This document shows positions 1 to 9,400 of a DNA stretch of 64,000 bases, piece by piece. A program made the position numbers and the translations under genes. How positions within the stretch are numbered: the first letter of the stretch is position 1; each line of letters begins with the position of its first letter. Location of the stretch: assembly GCF_001593605.1 (NCBI RefSeq), contig NZ_CP012836.1, positions 1,426,001-1,490,000 on the forward strand. Reading direction: 5' to 3'. This stretch comes from Algoriphagus sanaruensis (GTDB lineage Bacteria; Bacteroidota; Bacteroidia; Cytophagales; Cyclobacteriaceae). The notes beneath the pieces are model-generated. The model saw only the letters and a list, made by a program, of their open reading frames with translations. It was not told the DNA's origin and did no database searches.

Positions 1-1343
1 GAGTGATTTTAACTCCAAGAATTGGTCCTGCTAAATCTTGGGAAAGATTTTTCCAGAGAATAAATATGCGTTCTTGGATCATTGAGGAGCCATATACCTA
101 TTTTGATATTGTTGGAGTAAAGCCAAATGGTGAGGAGGAAATCCTGATTACTAGAACCTTGGAGGCTGATTTGGATTTGTCTTTTATTAATCCTGAGCAG
201 TATCCGTATATCCGCCTTCAATACAGCATGGAAGATCAAAATTCAACTGCTCCGGCACAATTGGATTGGTGGCAGGTGAATTACGAAGGAGTTCCCGAGG
301 GAGTGCTTTATGAGAAGAGTCCTAGGAATGTGACTCGACTGAAGGAAGGTCAATCGGGTGGGGTAACCTTAGCGTTTAAAAATGCTTCCCGATTTGATTT
401 TTCAGATTCTATTCAAGTTAATTGGAAGTTTACCCATGTGCCTTCCAGGAAGGTGGAGGAGTTTACTAAGAAATTCCCGGCACTCAAGGCTGGGGAAACA
501 ATGGATATTCCGATTGAATTTAACAGTTTGGGTAAGGTGGGAGAGACGACTTTGGAAGTTATCGCAAACCCTCGAATCCAATTAGAGCAGACCTATAGAA
601 ACAATCAGTTGGATTTAGGAGTGGTCTTTTTTGTGGAAGGAGATAACTCAGCGTCGCTTTTGGATGTGAATTTTGATGGAGTCTACATTATGGATGGGGA
701 TTTGGTGTCTCCAAATGTGATGGTCACCGCTCAATTGATCAATGATCAAGCGCTTTTGTTTAAGAAGGACACCTTGGGCATGGAAATATTCCTCAAAAAG
801 AATTGTGAGGGGTGTCAATTCTCCAAAGTGAATTTCTCCAATCCTAATTTGAATTGGTATCCTGCTACAGAAAGTGAGAATTTCAGAGTTTCATTTGTTC
901 CGGGGCCTTTGGAGGATGGCTTGTACACCTTGAGGATAACTAACCAAGATTCGCCTCAGCCTTTTGAAATTACTTTTGAAGTGGTCAATGAGTCAACCAT
1001 TACCAATTTCTATCCCTATCCAAATCCGTTCAGTTCTTCGGTTCGATTTGTATTTACCGTTACTGGAGCAGAAGTCCCAGATGAAATTAAAATCCAGATT
1101 ATGACCGTAACAGGTAAGGTGGTTCGAGAGATTTTGCAATCAGAACTTGGACCGATTCGAATCGGGAATAATATCACGGATTATGCTTGGGATGGACGGG
1201 ATGAGTTTGGCGATCAATTAGCTAATGGTGTCTACATTTATCGGGTATTGGTGCGAAAAAGCGGACAATTCATCGAACATCGGCCTACCTCTGGTGATCG
1301 TGGATTTACCAAGGGTTATGGGAAGATGTATTTACTCCGATAG
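1..1343 (+). CDS. C-terminal part of a large secreted protein, probably a C25-peptidase/PorU2-like type IX secretion protein (5' end outside window)
   Basis: The frame is open from the left edge, so only the last 446 or so residues are seen. They form beta-rich, CARDB-like modules followed by a C-terminal FlgD-type Ig module: a YPYPNPF motif near residue 340 and a D-x-x-G-x-x-L-A-N-G-V-Y-I-Y-R ending, the usual shape of the tails of Bacteroidota secreted proteins. The layout resembles the C-terminal half of proteins called putative type IX secretion sortase PorU2, but the catalytic Cys/His region would lie upstream and cannot be checked. The last 12 bases overlap the end of the convergent VTT-domain gene. 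The family name is inferred; the adhesin-like, exported tail is seen. It could also be another large gliding or adhesion protein. Confidence 0.55.
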   Translation, partial: VILTPRIGPAKSWERFFQRINMRSWIIEEPYTYFDIVGVKPNGEEEILITRTLEADLDLSFINPEQYPYIRLQYSMEDQNSTAPAQLDWWQVNYEGVPEGVLYEKSPRNVTRLKEGQSGGVTLAFKNASRFDFSDSIQVNWKFTHVPSRKVEEFTKKFPALKAGETMDIPIEFNSLGKVGETTLEVIANPRIQLEQTYRNNQLDLGVVFFVEGDNSASLLDVNFDGVYIMDGDLVSPNVMVTAQLINDQALLFKKDTLGMEIFLKKNCEGCQFSKVNFSNPNLNWYPATESENFRVSFVPGPLEDGLYTLRITNQDSPQPFEITFEVVNESTITNFYPYPNPFSSSVRFVFTVTGAEVPDEIKIQIMTVTGKVVREILQSELGPIRIGNNITDYAWDGRDEFGDQLANGVYIYRVLVRKSGQFIEHRPTSGDRGFTKGYGKMYLLR

Positions 1344-2033
1344 TCTGGATTTACGAAACTGCCTGTAAATTCCATAACCGCTAAGAATCACCAAGCTGAA
1401 TCCTATCGCCAGATGTAGGGGGGAATTTATAGATTCTTTGGCTCCCAAAAATGAGGTAGCAATCTTTCCAGTTGCAAATGCTATCCAAGTTCTTGGGAGC
1501 ATCCCAAGTAATCCAACAGTCAAGATACTTCTAAGCCGCACCTTAAGACTGGCGAAAATAAAATTTGAAATCGCAAATGGAATGATTGGGCTGATCCGAA
1601 CAAAGAAAATCAGGTTTCCAGGGTGGTTCATCCGTTCCGATAGCTCTCTTTCCAGCTTGGGGTATTTCTCATAAAATGAATCCAGGAAACTTGGGTTTAA
1701 TTTCCTTCCTATTTGATAGCCAATTACGGTAGCAATCAGGTATCCGATCACTAAGGGTAAAAATCCGGCCCAACCCAAGAAAAAACCACAGCAAATCGCA
1801 GTTAGCGTTGTTGGAAGTAGCGCAAGACCGAGGATTATTCCGATCAGGAAGGTGAATATCCCGTAATCTAGAAGCGTTTCTGGATTTATTTTTTCAAGCC
1901 AAAAATAGTTTCCAACCAAAATTAATGAGCCGATTGCAGGCATTCCGCTTACCCAGATCCAGCCCAATCCGCCTTTAATATTCTCTTGGAAGTAGTCTTT
2001 TATAAGCTTGAAAAACCTACCTTTTTTAGTCAT
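1332..2033 (-). CDS. VTT (TVP38/TMEM64, DedA-related) membrane protein
   Basis: This is a 233-residue inner-membrane protein with about five hydrophobic segments (near residues 25-45, 57-80, 82-106, 141-163, 168-190 and 205-222). The VTT signature is visible as LLPTTLTAICCGFFLG around 72-87 and FVRISPIIPFAISNF around 144-158, the re-entrant region of TVP38/TMEM64 and DedA proteins. Members of this superfamily are linked to lipid scrambling or undecaprenyl-phosphate and phospholipid flipping; the substrate here is unknown. I use the ATG at 2033 instead of a TTG 15 bases upstream because it leaves the normal short basic N-terminus. It is convergent with the preceding secreted protein and their 3' ends overlap by 12 bases. 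Confidence 0.85.
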   Translation of the reverse strand: MTKKGRFFKLIKDYFQENIKGGLGWIWVSGMPAIGSLILVGNYFWLEKINPETLLDYGIFTFLIGIILGLALLPTTLTAICCGFFLGWAGFLPLVIGYLIATVIGYQIGRKLNPSFLDSFYEKYPKLERELSERMNHPGNLIFFVRISPIIPFAISNFIFASLKVRLRSILTVGLLGMLPRTWIAFATGKIATSFLGAKESINSPLHLAIGFSLVILSGYGIYRQFRKSRLSE

Positions 2034-2079
2034 CTTTGGCCCGTTCAAGTGGGCAAGATTAGCAACTTAATTAACTAAT

Positions 2080-2104
2080 TCACTCCTGAAGAGGTGATTT
2101 TTTT
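2080..2104 (+). other. Hairpin followed by T-run in the metB-like leader
   Basis: An imperfect hairpin (TCACT at 2080-2084 with GGTGA at 2093-2097) is followed directly by seven T residues, 47 bases before the start of the transsulfuration gene. It has the look of a weak intrinsic terminator but sits upstream of a gene and downstream of none on this strand, so it might be an attenuator or chance. No SAM riboswitch core is visible here. Confidence 0.25.
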
Positions 2105-2150
2105 GCTGGTAGTATGCTCAAGATTGATTAACTATTAAATATCCTACCTC

Positions 2151-3296
2151 ATGAAATTTGGTACGAAGGCTATCCATGCTGGTGTCAGTCCTGACCCCTC
2201 CACCGGGGCAATAATGACCCCAATCTTCCAGACATCTACCTATGTTCAAAAGTCACCCGGAGATCATCTAGGATACGAATACAGTAGAACTCACAATCCC
2301 ACTCGAACAGCCTTACAGCAAAGTTTGGCCGCTCTTGAGAATGGCAAACATGGTATTTGCTTTTCCTCTGGATTGGGAGCCATCGATGCGGTTATAAAAC
2401 TTTTCAATCCTGGAGATGAAATCATTTCGACAAATGATCTTTATGGAGGAACGTACCGATTATTTACCAAGGTTTTTGAGAGATATGGGATCAAATTCCA
2501 TTTCGTTTCGATGGCTGAGCCTGAGAGTTTGGAGGCTTATGTCAATGAGAATACCAAGATGGTTTGGGTGGAGACTCCGACCAACCCCATGATGAATATC
2601 ATTGATATCGAACGGGTCGCTAAGTTTACCCAATCCAAAGGCCTATTGCTGGCAGTTGATAACACGTTTGCCTCCCCTTATCTTCAGAATCCTTTGGATA
2701 TGGGGGCTGATATTGTAATGCATTCAGTGACCAAATATCTGGGTGGGCATTCCGATGTGGTCATGGGGGCTTTGATTGTTAAAGATGATGAGCTTGCCTC
2801 AAAACTCACCTTTATCCAAAATGCCTGTGGAGCTACTCCGGGGCCTCAAGATTGCTTTTTAGTCCTAAGAGGGATCAAGACTTTACACCTTCGTATGGAG
2901 CGCCACAGCCAAAATGGAAAAACCATTGCTGCTTATTTGAAGAATCATCCAAAGGTTGAAAAAGTATATTGGCCAGGATTTGAAGATCATCCTAATCACG
3001 AGGTTGCCAAAAGGCAAATGCGGGATTTTGGAGGGATGATTTCGTTCACCTTAAAGGGCAATAAGCTAGAGGATGCCAAAACCGTGATGGAAAACCTTCA
3101 CTTATTTGCTTTGGCGGAGTCTCTAGGCGGTGTGGAATCACTTTGTGGTCATCCTGCCACAATGACTCATGCTTCAATTCCTAGGGAAGAAAGAGAGAAG
3201 GTAGGGTTGGTAGATTCCCTGATCCGCTTGAGTGTGGGTGTTGAGGATGCTGAGGACTTAAAAAATGATATAGCTCAAGCTTTGTCAAAGATCTGA
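2151..3296 (+). CDS. metB: Cystathionine gamma-synthase/gamma-lyase family PLP enzyme
   Basis: This 381-residue enzyme belongs to the Cys/Met-metabolism PLP family. The cofactor lysine is K195 in HSVTKYLGGHSD; Y42 and R46 of the YEYSRTHNPTR motif and Y98 of NDLYGGTYRLF are the usual phosphate-binding and active-site residues, and VETPTNPMM and AVDNTFASPYLQ are family landmarks. The family either condenses an activated homoserine with cysteine to cystathionine (MetB) or splits cystathionine to cysteine, ammonia and 2-oxobutyrate (CGL). Sequence reading alone does not separate these, so the symbol is provisional. It stands alone on the plus strand. A second transsulfuration gene, metZ-like with a SAM riboswitch, lies at 49338-50504; no such switch is seen here. 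Confidence 0.85.
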   Translation: MKFGTKAIHAGVSPDPSTGAIMTPIFQTSTYVQKSPGDHLGYEYSRTHNPTRTALQQSLAALENGKHGICFSSGLGAIDAVIKLFNPGDEIISTNDLYGGTYRLFTKVFERYGIKFHFVSMAEPESLEAYVNENTKMVWVETPTNPMMNIIDIERVAKFTQSKGLLLAVDNTFASPYLQNPLDMGADIVMHSVTKYLGGHSDVVMGALIVKDDELASKLTFIQNACGATPGPQDCFLVLRGIKTLHLRMERHSQNGKTIAAYLKNHPKVEKVYWPGFEDHPNHEVAKRQMRDFGGMISFTLKGNKLEDAKTVMENLHLFALAESLGGVESLCGHPATMTHASIPREEREKVGLVDSLIRLSVGVEDAEDLKNDIAQALSKI

Positions 3297-3297
3297 T

Positions 3298-4131
3298 CTA
3301 AGCGCTGATCTTTTTCAATAAACTTAAGGCCTGTCTTTCGATATCTGAAGACAGGCTTTTCTTTTGATCTTTGAGTTCTTTAAGCCAGTCCACATATTTT
3401 TTGGAGACCGATTCCTTGCTGGAGATAAAATGAGTAAGCGCCTGCAAGTTTAAATGGTTGGAGTACCAAGGCTTTAGATTTTCTTTCAGGCCTTGAATTT
3501 CATCATGGATTTGTGCGATGAAAATAGGATTGAAACCTAGATGAATGAGTAAGTTTTCCATCATGATTATCCTTCTCAGACTTTCAAAAAGATCACGAAA
3601 ATTCCCTGTTTCAAAGGGCGTCTTGATATTTTGATTCAGGAATTCCAATTCCTCAGTAACCAATTGATGGATGGCTGTGCTTATCATCAGTGGTTTTACT
3701 CCTTTGCTGAATCCCTTTCCTTTTTCAAGGTTTTCATCCCAAGTTTTCAAGGAACCTCCCACAGCAATCTCAAATACTTCTTTTTGAATTTTCCTTTTTT
3801 CAATCTCCACATAGGATCTGAAACTATCGAAAACCAAGTCAGACCGCTGTATTTTCAGTTTGATAGATCGCTCGACAAGTTTGAGGTGATGGATTTTTCG
3901 GAGAGCTTTATTCAAATTGGAAAAAGGACGAGCCGATGCATGTGCCTGATTGCCCTGGCCTTGATGGATTTTCTCCATCAATTCAGTATACAATTCTACA
4001 AACTCAAGTTTACTGAGTAATTCAATGGCCTTTTTGGACTTGACTTGCTTTCCTAAATCCAAGAAAAGCAACTTAGCCTCATGGTGTTGTTGCTCAAAAA
4101 TTTGAAAAACCGGAGAAGTTTTAGCCTGCAT
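3298..4131 (-). CDS. Helical CHAD-like protein of unknown function
   Basis: This 277-residue, lysine- and histidine-rich protein is predicted all-helical, with no signal peptide or membrane segment. The segment FRDLFESLRRIIMMENLLIHLGF (about residues 179-200) and the following IHDEIQGLKE resemble the paired basic helices of CHAD domains, which bind polyphosphate through conserved His/Arg/Lys residues. The match is weak and the usual tandem R-x-x-x-K-R pattern is incomplete, so this is a structural guess. It lies 3 bases after the Smr/DUF2027 gene and is the last cistron of a minus-strand run that also holds photolyase. Its stop is 1 base from the stop of the convergent metB-like gene. Confidence 0.45.
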   Translation of the reverse strand: MQAKTSPVFQIFEQQHHEAKLLFLDLGKQVKSKKAIELLSKLEFVELYTELMEKIHQGQGNQAHASARPFSNLNKALRKIHHLKLVERSIKLKIQRSDLVFDSFRSYVEIEKRKIQKEVFEIAVGGSLKTWDENLEKGKGFSKGVKPLMISTAIHQLVTEELEFLNQNIKTPFETGNFRDLFESLRRIIMMENLLIHLGFNPIFIAQIHDEIQGLKENLKPWYSNHLNLQALTHFISSKESVSKKYVDWLKELKDQKKSLSSDIERQALSLLKKISA

Positions 4132-4134
4132 GAA

Positions 4135-5082
4135 TTAGGAAATTCTTACCAGTGTGGCACCATATCCCCACTGATCTTTCTGGGTGTCTTGAAAGTACTT
4201 AATATTTCCGATTTGGCTCAAACGCTTATGAATTTCTTTTCTCAAAACTCCATTTCCAATGCCGTGAATGAAGGTAATTTCGTCCATTCCTGCTGCAATA
4301 GCTTGGTTTAAATTCTTTTCAAAAACCTCCAATTGAATCCTCATTTTTTCAGAATTACTAAGCTGATCCGGTTGGTTATGTAAAGCCTCAATATGGAGAT
4401 CTATCGATCGGGAAGGTTTCTTGACTTTGATCGGAGCAGGAGTAGGTTTGATTTGGCTTAGTTCCTCGTTTAGATTTTTGATATCCAATTCTTGGGTGGA
4501 TCGCTCCATGGCGAATAGATAAACATTCTTTCCTAGAATCGGGGCTTTGCTGAGGTGTTTGAAAAATTGAGTAGCCCTCATTTTTAGCTGTCTTTCAAAC
4601 GGAGGAATCGCCTTCTCTAGTTTGGATTGAATAGGAATGAAGCGAAGCAAGAAGGACGGCCATTCCTCCATATCACGAATCATTCGGTCATCAAATTTTT
4701 TATGTTCTCCTTTTGTTAAGGTACTCGCCAATAAGGTTCTGTGATTGGTTCCATATACTTCGGATGCGTGAACCAAGTATTCCTGATTGCTATCATTGAT
4801 CACATACAGACTCAACTGTTGGTCATTGATGGGTAAAAATGCCAAATAAAGCCCTTGGTCTTTGGGAGCAGAGATCGGTAACGGACTTTCAACAGTTTTA
4901 GGGGGTTCAGATTCTCCGAAATAACTTTTTTCAGCGGCTGCAATGATCACCACTTCAGTCTTTAAAGCAGGAATAATAAATCCGTCTTCGATTTCAACTT
5001 CTATCCTTCCTCCGGAAGAAACCTTTCGTACGATTCCTTCCTCCTTGCCGTGAAGCAGTCGGACTTTGTCTCCGATATTCAT
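4135..5082 (-). CDS. DUF2027/Smr domain protein
   Basis: This 315-residue protein opens with an SH3-like MNIGDKVRLLHGKEEGIVRK segment of the type found at the start of Bacteroidota DUF2027 proteins, has a beta-rich middle (about 75-195) and ends with a small MutS-related (Smr) domain from about 226. The Smr hallmarks DLH at 228-230 and HGIGNGVLR at 273-281 are intact; in Smr proteins these form the nucleic-acid-binding and nicking site. A role in handling branched or damaged DNA or in mRNA/ribosome quality control is therefore possible, but no function is established for this architecture to my knowledge. It overlaps the photolyase stop by 4 bases (ATGA), which points to translational coupling. 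Confidence 0.8.
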   Translation of the reverse strand: MNIGDKVRLLHGKEEGIVRKVSSGGRIEVEIEDGFIIPALKTEVVIIAAAEKSYFGESEPPKTVESPLPISAPKDQGLYLAFLPINDQQLSLYVINDSNQEYLVHASEVYGTNHRTLLASTLTKGEHKKFDDRMIRDMEEWPSFLLRFIPIQSKLEKAIPPFERQLKMRATQFFKHLSKAPILGKNVYLFAMERSTQELDIKNLNEELSQIKPTPAPIKVKKPSRSIDLHIEALHNQPDQLSNSEKMRIQLEVFEKNLNQAIAAGMDEITFIHGIGNGVLRKEIHKRLSQIGNIKYFQDTQKDQWGYGATLVRIS

Positions 5083-6377
5083 TGTTCTAATGCTTTTTTA
5101 TACGTTTCGATGGCCCGATTTCGAGCAAATTTATGATCTACAATCGGTTTTGGGTAAGATGAAGTTCCCAATTCTGGAATCCATTTTTTAATGTATTTCA
5201 GATCTTTGTCAAACTTCTCAGTTTGAGAATCTGGGTTGAAGACCCGGAAATAAGGTTGAGCATCTGTGCCAGTACCAGCAGCCCATTGCCAGCCTCCATT
5301 GTTTGAGGCCAGTTCAAAATCCAGCAATTTTTTGGCAAAATAGGCTTCGCCCCATCGCCAATCAATCAAAAGGTGTTTGGTGAGAAAGCTAGCGACAATC
5401 ATTCGAACGCGATTGTGCATGTAGCCGGTTTGGTTTAATTCCCGCATTCCTGCATCCACAATTGGATATCCTGTTTTGCCTTCACACCAAGCTTTAAATT
5501 CTGATTCATTATTTCGCCAAGGAATTTGATCATAGGCAGGTTTAAAAGCTCGGTCGACTACTTGAGGGTTAAAGGCTAGGATCATCATGTAAAACTCCCT
5601 CCAAATTAACTCATTCAGGTAGGTGTCATTTAATCTCGATGCTCGAATAGCGAGTTTACGGATCGAAATGGTCCCAAATCGGAGATGAATTCCCAATCGG
5701 CTTGTTCCCGGTTTTGCAGGAAAATTTCTCGTCTCATCGTAAGTTTTTATCAATGAATCCTGTGTCTCTGCCGGAGGAATTGGAATACCACTTGGCTGGA
5801 AGTTCATGTCCTCAAGACTTAGATTTGGTAAAGGAGAGGTGTGATATAGATTTTTCCAATTAGGAGCTGGAAGCTCTTGAATATTGGCAGCTTTGAATTT
5901 ATCCAGCCAGTTTTTACTAAAAGGAGTAAAGACTTTATAAAACTCCCCACTGCCATTCAAGATTTCTCCAGGTTCAAAAATGACCTGATCTTTAAATGAA
6001 AGAAGTGGGATCCCCTTTTCACCAAGCAATCGATCAATAGCCTGATCTCTCTCTTTCGCATAAGGCTCGTAATCGCGATTGGTATAAACCGCCCCAATGG
6101 GATACTCGGCCAAAAGTTGGGTATAAACTTCCTCGGGTTTGCCGTAACGAATCATGAGCGAGCTTCCCTTTTGTTCCAGCTGATTCTTAAATGTATGAAT
6201 CTGATCGTGAATAAACTGGACTCTTGCATCTTGTCGATCTTCTAGAAGATCAAGGATGTTTCGGTCAAAAATGAATAGCGGTAAAATATTTTTTTCCTGC
6301 TGTAGGGCATAAAAAAGACCGGTATTGTCTTCAAGCCGGAGGTCTCTTCGAAACCAGAAAAGGGTGATTTTTTCCAT
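5079..6377 (-). CDS. phrB: Deoxyribodipyrimidine photolyase (class I, cryptochrome/photolyase family)
   Basis: This 432-residue flavoprotein repairs UV-made pyrimidine dimers using blue light. The N-terminal antenna-binding Rossmann domain starts WFRRDLRLEDNTGL (8-21); the C-terminal FAD domain carries the family signature in RMIVASFLTKHLLIDWRWGE and ASNNGGWQWAAGTGTDAQPY, including the NGGWQW segment whose tryptophan stacks on the dimer. PYFRVFNPDSQTEKFD is the usual tail of CPD photolyases. Its length is slightly below the 450-480 usual for bacteria, with no gap evident. It overlaps the next cistron by 4 bases and begins 41 bases after the stop of tamB, so all four minus-strand genes may be co-transcribed. 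Confidence 0.95.
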   Translation of the reverse strand: MEKITLFWFRRDLRLEDNTGLFYALQQEKNILPLFIFDRNILDLLEDRQDARVQFIHDQIHTFKNQLEQKGSSLMIRYGKPEEVYTQLLAEYPIGAVYTNRDYEPYAKERDQAIDRLLGEKGIPLLSFKDQVIFEPGEILNGSGEFYKVFTPFSKNWLDKFKAANIQELPAPNWKNLYHTSPLPNLSLEDMNFQPSGIPIPPAETQDSLIKTYDETRNFPAKPGTSRLGIHLRFGTISIRKLAIRASRLNDTYLNELIWREFYMMILAFNPQVVDRAFKPAYDQIPWRNNESEFKAWCEGKTGYPIVDAGMRELNQTGYMHNRVRMIVASFLTKHLLIDWRWGEAYFAKKLLDFELASNNGGWQWAAGTGTDAQPYFRVFNPDSQTEKFDKDLKYIKKWIPELGTSSYPKPIVDHKFARNRAIETYKKALEQ

Positions 6378-6418
6378 GAATCTTTTTTTGAGGGAAGCTT
6401 ATCCCAAGACAAATTGTT

Positions 6419-9400
6419 TCAAAAATCTTCCTTTGGAGGGAATTTTTCTATCCTAATTGGTTCGATGGGCGGATTCTCAAGCGGAAGTTTGTTCAGGTCA
6501 ATCGGAGTCCAGGTTTCATTTCCTTGGTAATCATTTCGTAAGAAATCATCTGAGTCAGAAATATTCAATCGACTTCTTTTTTTGCCGGTTAGTTTTTGGA
6601 AGAGCTCAGAGATCGAATTGAATGAAACATTTTGAGTCAACGATGCGCCATAGGTTAAGACGTTTTGACTCAAGGAGAGTGAAGTAAAGGCATTAAAATT
6701 ATTTCGGTTGAATATTCGCAATCGATAAACTCCATCTTCGGTCAATAAATACTCAGCCTGCCAGTCACCGATGATGGAAGCTGCACTTGCATTGCCCCGA
6801 TTGTCAGTGAACCCCCCATCTCTGGAAACTCGCAATCGACCATCTAAGAAGGTGTAGGCAACGCTTAGCTGGAAGTTTTCTAAAGCATTTTGATCCAGGC
6901 CAGCCAAGTCAATGCTTACTTCCAAATTCTGATCAACTTGGCTAAGAAGGTTGTTGAATTGAGAAGAAAGCAAGTTGCTCAGGCTCGATGAAATAGTAGA
7001 AACACCCGAGAACTGTCCTTCCGGAGACAAACTTTTGGTCATGATGACTGAGATTACCTGCCGGTTCATTTCCTGCTCATCGGCAGCTACTCGGTTTTGA
7101 AAGGCTGAAATTGTGGTTTGCAAATCCCCGCTGGAAGGAAATTCACTAAAATCAAATCCAAAGGAAATCGTCGGCGAGAGCAATTCTCCCTGAAGGTCCA
7201 TCAAGACTTTGATCGGATATCTCCTTCTAAATTGGTTGTTATCCTGATTGGTTGAATTAGCCAAAGGAAGGAGCGAAACAGCCTCTTTGTATTCCGCTTT
7301 GAGATTCATGACGCCGGAATACGGGTCTCCAAACCAGGTGATTCGTCCCCCGGGTTGAATGTCAAAATCCTTTTTTACCACATTGTAAAGTGAGAAATTA
7401 TATTTCCCTTCTACCACTTCATAGTTCCCGGCTAGCGAAAAGTTTCCTTGGGTATCAATATTCAGATTCAATACACCACGGCCTCTGCCTTGGATACTTT
7501 CTCCGGTTTTTGGATCAATAATAATCTCCGCAAAGGCATCAGGGGTGATATCAAGGATAAAATTCATCCGGATATTTTCAATTTCAAGACGATTGACTTC
7601 TTCAGCAATCGCTTGAATTCGAACCGTATCCTGAATGTTGATCACCTGGATGAAATCTTCCTGATACTGGTCATTGCTACTGGTCAAGGGAATAAAAATC
7701 CGGGTATTAGCTTGGGAAGTAGCTCGCGCTGTGATGTCCAGATTGCTGGTGCTGCCTCGGATATCCAATGTTCCGGTGGCAAAGGCAGTCCCATAAAACA
7801 CCTCGTTGTCCCTGGCTGTCGTGTTTAGCACCTGGAAATTGGTCAATCGAGAGGAGATATTTAAGATGATATCATTGAAGCGATTGTGGTTGATTCCTCC
7901 TGTAAAAGTCGCTCTGTTTCCATTCAAGTCACGAATAATAAGGTCTCGGAAACTGATTAAGGTCGGTTGAAACAGAATGCTTCCATCCAGTTGGTAGCTG
8001 GTATTGAGGTAGTTGATTTTGAGTTTTCCTTGATCGATTCTACCGCTTCCGATGAGTTCAGGCTCTGTCACTGTTCCTGTGAGTTGGAGGTTCCCGGTCA
8101 TCGTTCCTCCAAGATTGGTGATGTATTTGGAAAGAAAAGGTTCGAAAATCACCAAGTTGGCTTGATTGAGCAGAACCTCCATGTCCAAGTTTCCACTTTG
8201 AAGGCCTACCACTCCTCCGATATCAATTTTCCGCTCGTTATTGACTCTATTTTCTAAATTCAGCAGAAGTTCACTTTCCTTGAGATTGATTCCTGCTAAG
8301 ACATTTCCGATTGGAAAGTCATTGATCTCCATGTCTTCAATCGTCAAGTCACCCGCGATTTGAGCTTGTGAATACAAGTTTTTGATGGAGAAAATCCCAT
8401 CAGCTGTCCCCTCAAAATCCTGAGCAGTGAATGTGTTCAAAATATCAACCTCCACTTGGTTGATGATAAGTTCTAAATTCTCCTCAGGATCCTCTGATAT
8501 TTTACCCTCTAGGCTGATGTACTGATCTTGATTGGAGATTTTAAGTTGTTTGAATTCAACAACGCCTTGTTGGAGGGTAATCAAGTTTTCTGGATCAAAT
8601 TGCCACTCTCGATCCAATACTCTCAAAAGAGAAGGCTTGAATTTCAATTGTGTACCTGTGGCTGAAAATCTAGACTCTGCGTCGATTCTTGCCTTGCTTT
8701 GTGTAGAATCTTGGTCCAAAGTAAGCTCAAGGTCTAAGATGTCTTGGTTCCAGATTGCTTCGAGTCCAAGGTTAGAAAACCGGATTCGCTCATTGATCAA
8801 TTGATCTTTGGAATAGATGTAAAACGAGGCCAAAATATCCTCGGAGTTGATAAACTTGGAAGTATTGAAGTCGATGTTATTGCCAAAGAATTGATTGCCT
8901 TGGTAGGACAAGGTGTCGATCGAGGTGAAAAAGTTAAAAACCGTATTTTCAGAGGTTTGGTAGAAGGCCCCTTCCAAAACAGTGTTTTTGGATATTCGCA
9001 AATCAGGCTGGAATAGTTGAATGAGCGGGTTGATATCAGTCATTCGCACGTTCAGATCCAAATTGTATGTTTCTGAAAAATTCTTCTCCAGATTAGCCAG
9101 GGGTGGAGTTTCATTAATCAAAATGGCCAAATATTGACTTCCAAGGATTTTCAAATCCCGACTCATTTGTTCCAAATTGAATTGGCCTGAAGCAGCAGCA
9201 ACCAAATAGTCCGAGTTCAGAGAAAGGGTACGAGTACCTCCGGCAAATAGCGATTGGAAGAAAAAGTCCCCGACTTCCAGGTAGCGGTCCTCATAGCCGA
9301 CTTCGATATCATTAAATCTGGCAATTCCCTGAATGTCATCCAAAGTGATCCCCTGCGTGTCAATGTCAAGTTTTCCAGCGACAAAAGTGGGACGATCTAC

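Noticed and set aside
1..1343. First gene as a broken pseudogene
   Set aside because: The frame is open to the window edge, so truncation is due to the window, not a mutation.
3631..4020. 129-codon plus-strand ORF inside the CHAD-like gene
   Set aside because: It is a shadow of the minus-strand gene, low in conserved features, with no own promoter or terminator.
7448..7828. 126-codon ORF inside tamB on the opposite strand
   Set aside because: It mirrors tamB coding sequence and lacks any domain; several such shadows occur across tamB.
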